From: Psychrobacter sp.
Lineage (GTDB): Bacteria > Pseudomonadota > Gammaproteobacteria > Pseudomonadales > Moraxellaceae
Assembly (NCBI GenBank): GCA_018260445.1
Contig: JAGLBE010000001.1
Location: 168,872-216,386 of the forward strand
Direction of reading: 5' to 3'
Length of the DNA: 47,515 nt
The notes under the pieces were generated by a model, which saw only the letters and a program-made list of their open reading frames with translations, searched no databases and was not told the DNA's origin. Shown one piece after another: positions 47,372-47,515 of the stretch (its first letter is position 1; each line of letters starts with the position of its first letter). The position numbers and the translations under genes are program-made.

Positions 47372-47515
47372 TCAAGATAAAATCACCACACCCATATTTT
47401 TAAATAGATTCGGCAAATCATCCTCAAGCCATCCTTGGCGTAAAAACTTAGCATGAGCCCATTTTTTCTCAATAGGGTTTAAATCAGGACTATAGGGCGG
47501 TAGGAATAAAAGACG
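47372..47515 (-). mobile_element. 3' end of an IS630-type transposase (partial)
   Basis: The 47 visible residues begin RLLFLPPYSPDLNPIEKKWA, the region of the catalytic Glu in IS630/Tc1-like DDE transposases, and end VILS before the TGA at 47374. The gene continues beyond the window. It differs from the remnant at 17.5 kb, which reads LPPYSPHLNIIERLWKEVK. No terminal inverted repeat is seen between its stop codon and the next gene. Confidence 0.85.

Overview
The window looks like chromosomal DNA of a gammaproteobacterium of the family Moraxellaceae, most like Psychrobacter or Moraxella. The reasons are protein-level resemblance (an ACP-type adhesin/lysozyme-inhibitor homologue as in Neisseria and Moraxella, a long 'KQCGH' isocitrate lyase, a MaeB malic enzyme), the purN-purM / perM-hda arrangement, moderate GC content, and many short tandem repeats between genes. 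Family placement is inference from recalled sequences; no database search was possible.

Layout. 1-2.4 kb: arsenic resistance (partial arsC and arsB leftward, arsR rightward). 2.7-5.6 kb: a secreted lipoprotein 5'-nucleotidase with a possible Pho box, convergent with a tail-anchored, degenerate BLUF protein. 6.4-11.0 kb: sulfate assimilation and siroheme genes (cysI, a DUF934 gene, cysH, cysG). 11.3-17.3 kb: selO, maeB, cca and a CAU-anticodon tRNA. 17.4-18.1 kb: a long perfect palindrome and an IS630-type transposase remnant. 18.2-25.3 kb: a DUF4349 lipoprotein, aceA, a dps, uvrB and the ACP-like secreted protein. 26.0-27.7 kb: glnK-amtB, with near-identical terminators on both sides. 28.1-30.4 kb: arginase and a LysR regulator. 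30.5-35.9 kb: purN/purM (leftward), perM-hda (rightward) and a YccT/DUF2057 protein. 36.0-42.3 kb: a second dps, a YcxB-like membrane protein, serS, two unrecognised small genes and tkt. 42.7-47.5 kb: an RlpA-like protein, then three successive damaged genes (a GlxA-type regulator with an in-frame amber codon, an MFS transporter put out of frame at a nine-base A/T run, a frameshifted PaiB homologue), a secreted SH3-like protein and the 3' end of a transposase.

How the parts work together. cysI, cysH and cysG supply reduced sulfur and the siroheme that sulfite reductase needs. glnK-amtB handles ammonium uptake and its control. aceA and maeB fit growth on acetate or fatty acids. purM and purN are consecutive users in purine synthesis. 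The two Dps paralogues, uvrB and the ars genes are protective functions.

The most unusual items are the BLUF protein whose photoactive tyrosine is replaced by cysteine, the MFS gene whose reading frame depends on a homopolymer length (possible phase variation), a roughly 80-bp palindromic element present three times, and the 49-bp palindrome beside the IS630 remnant.
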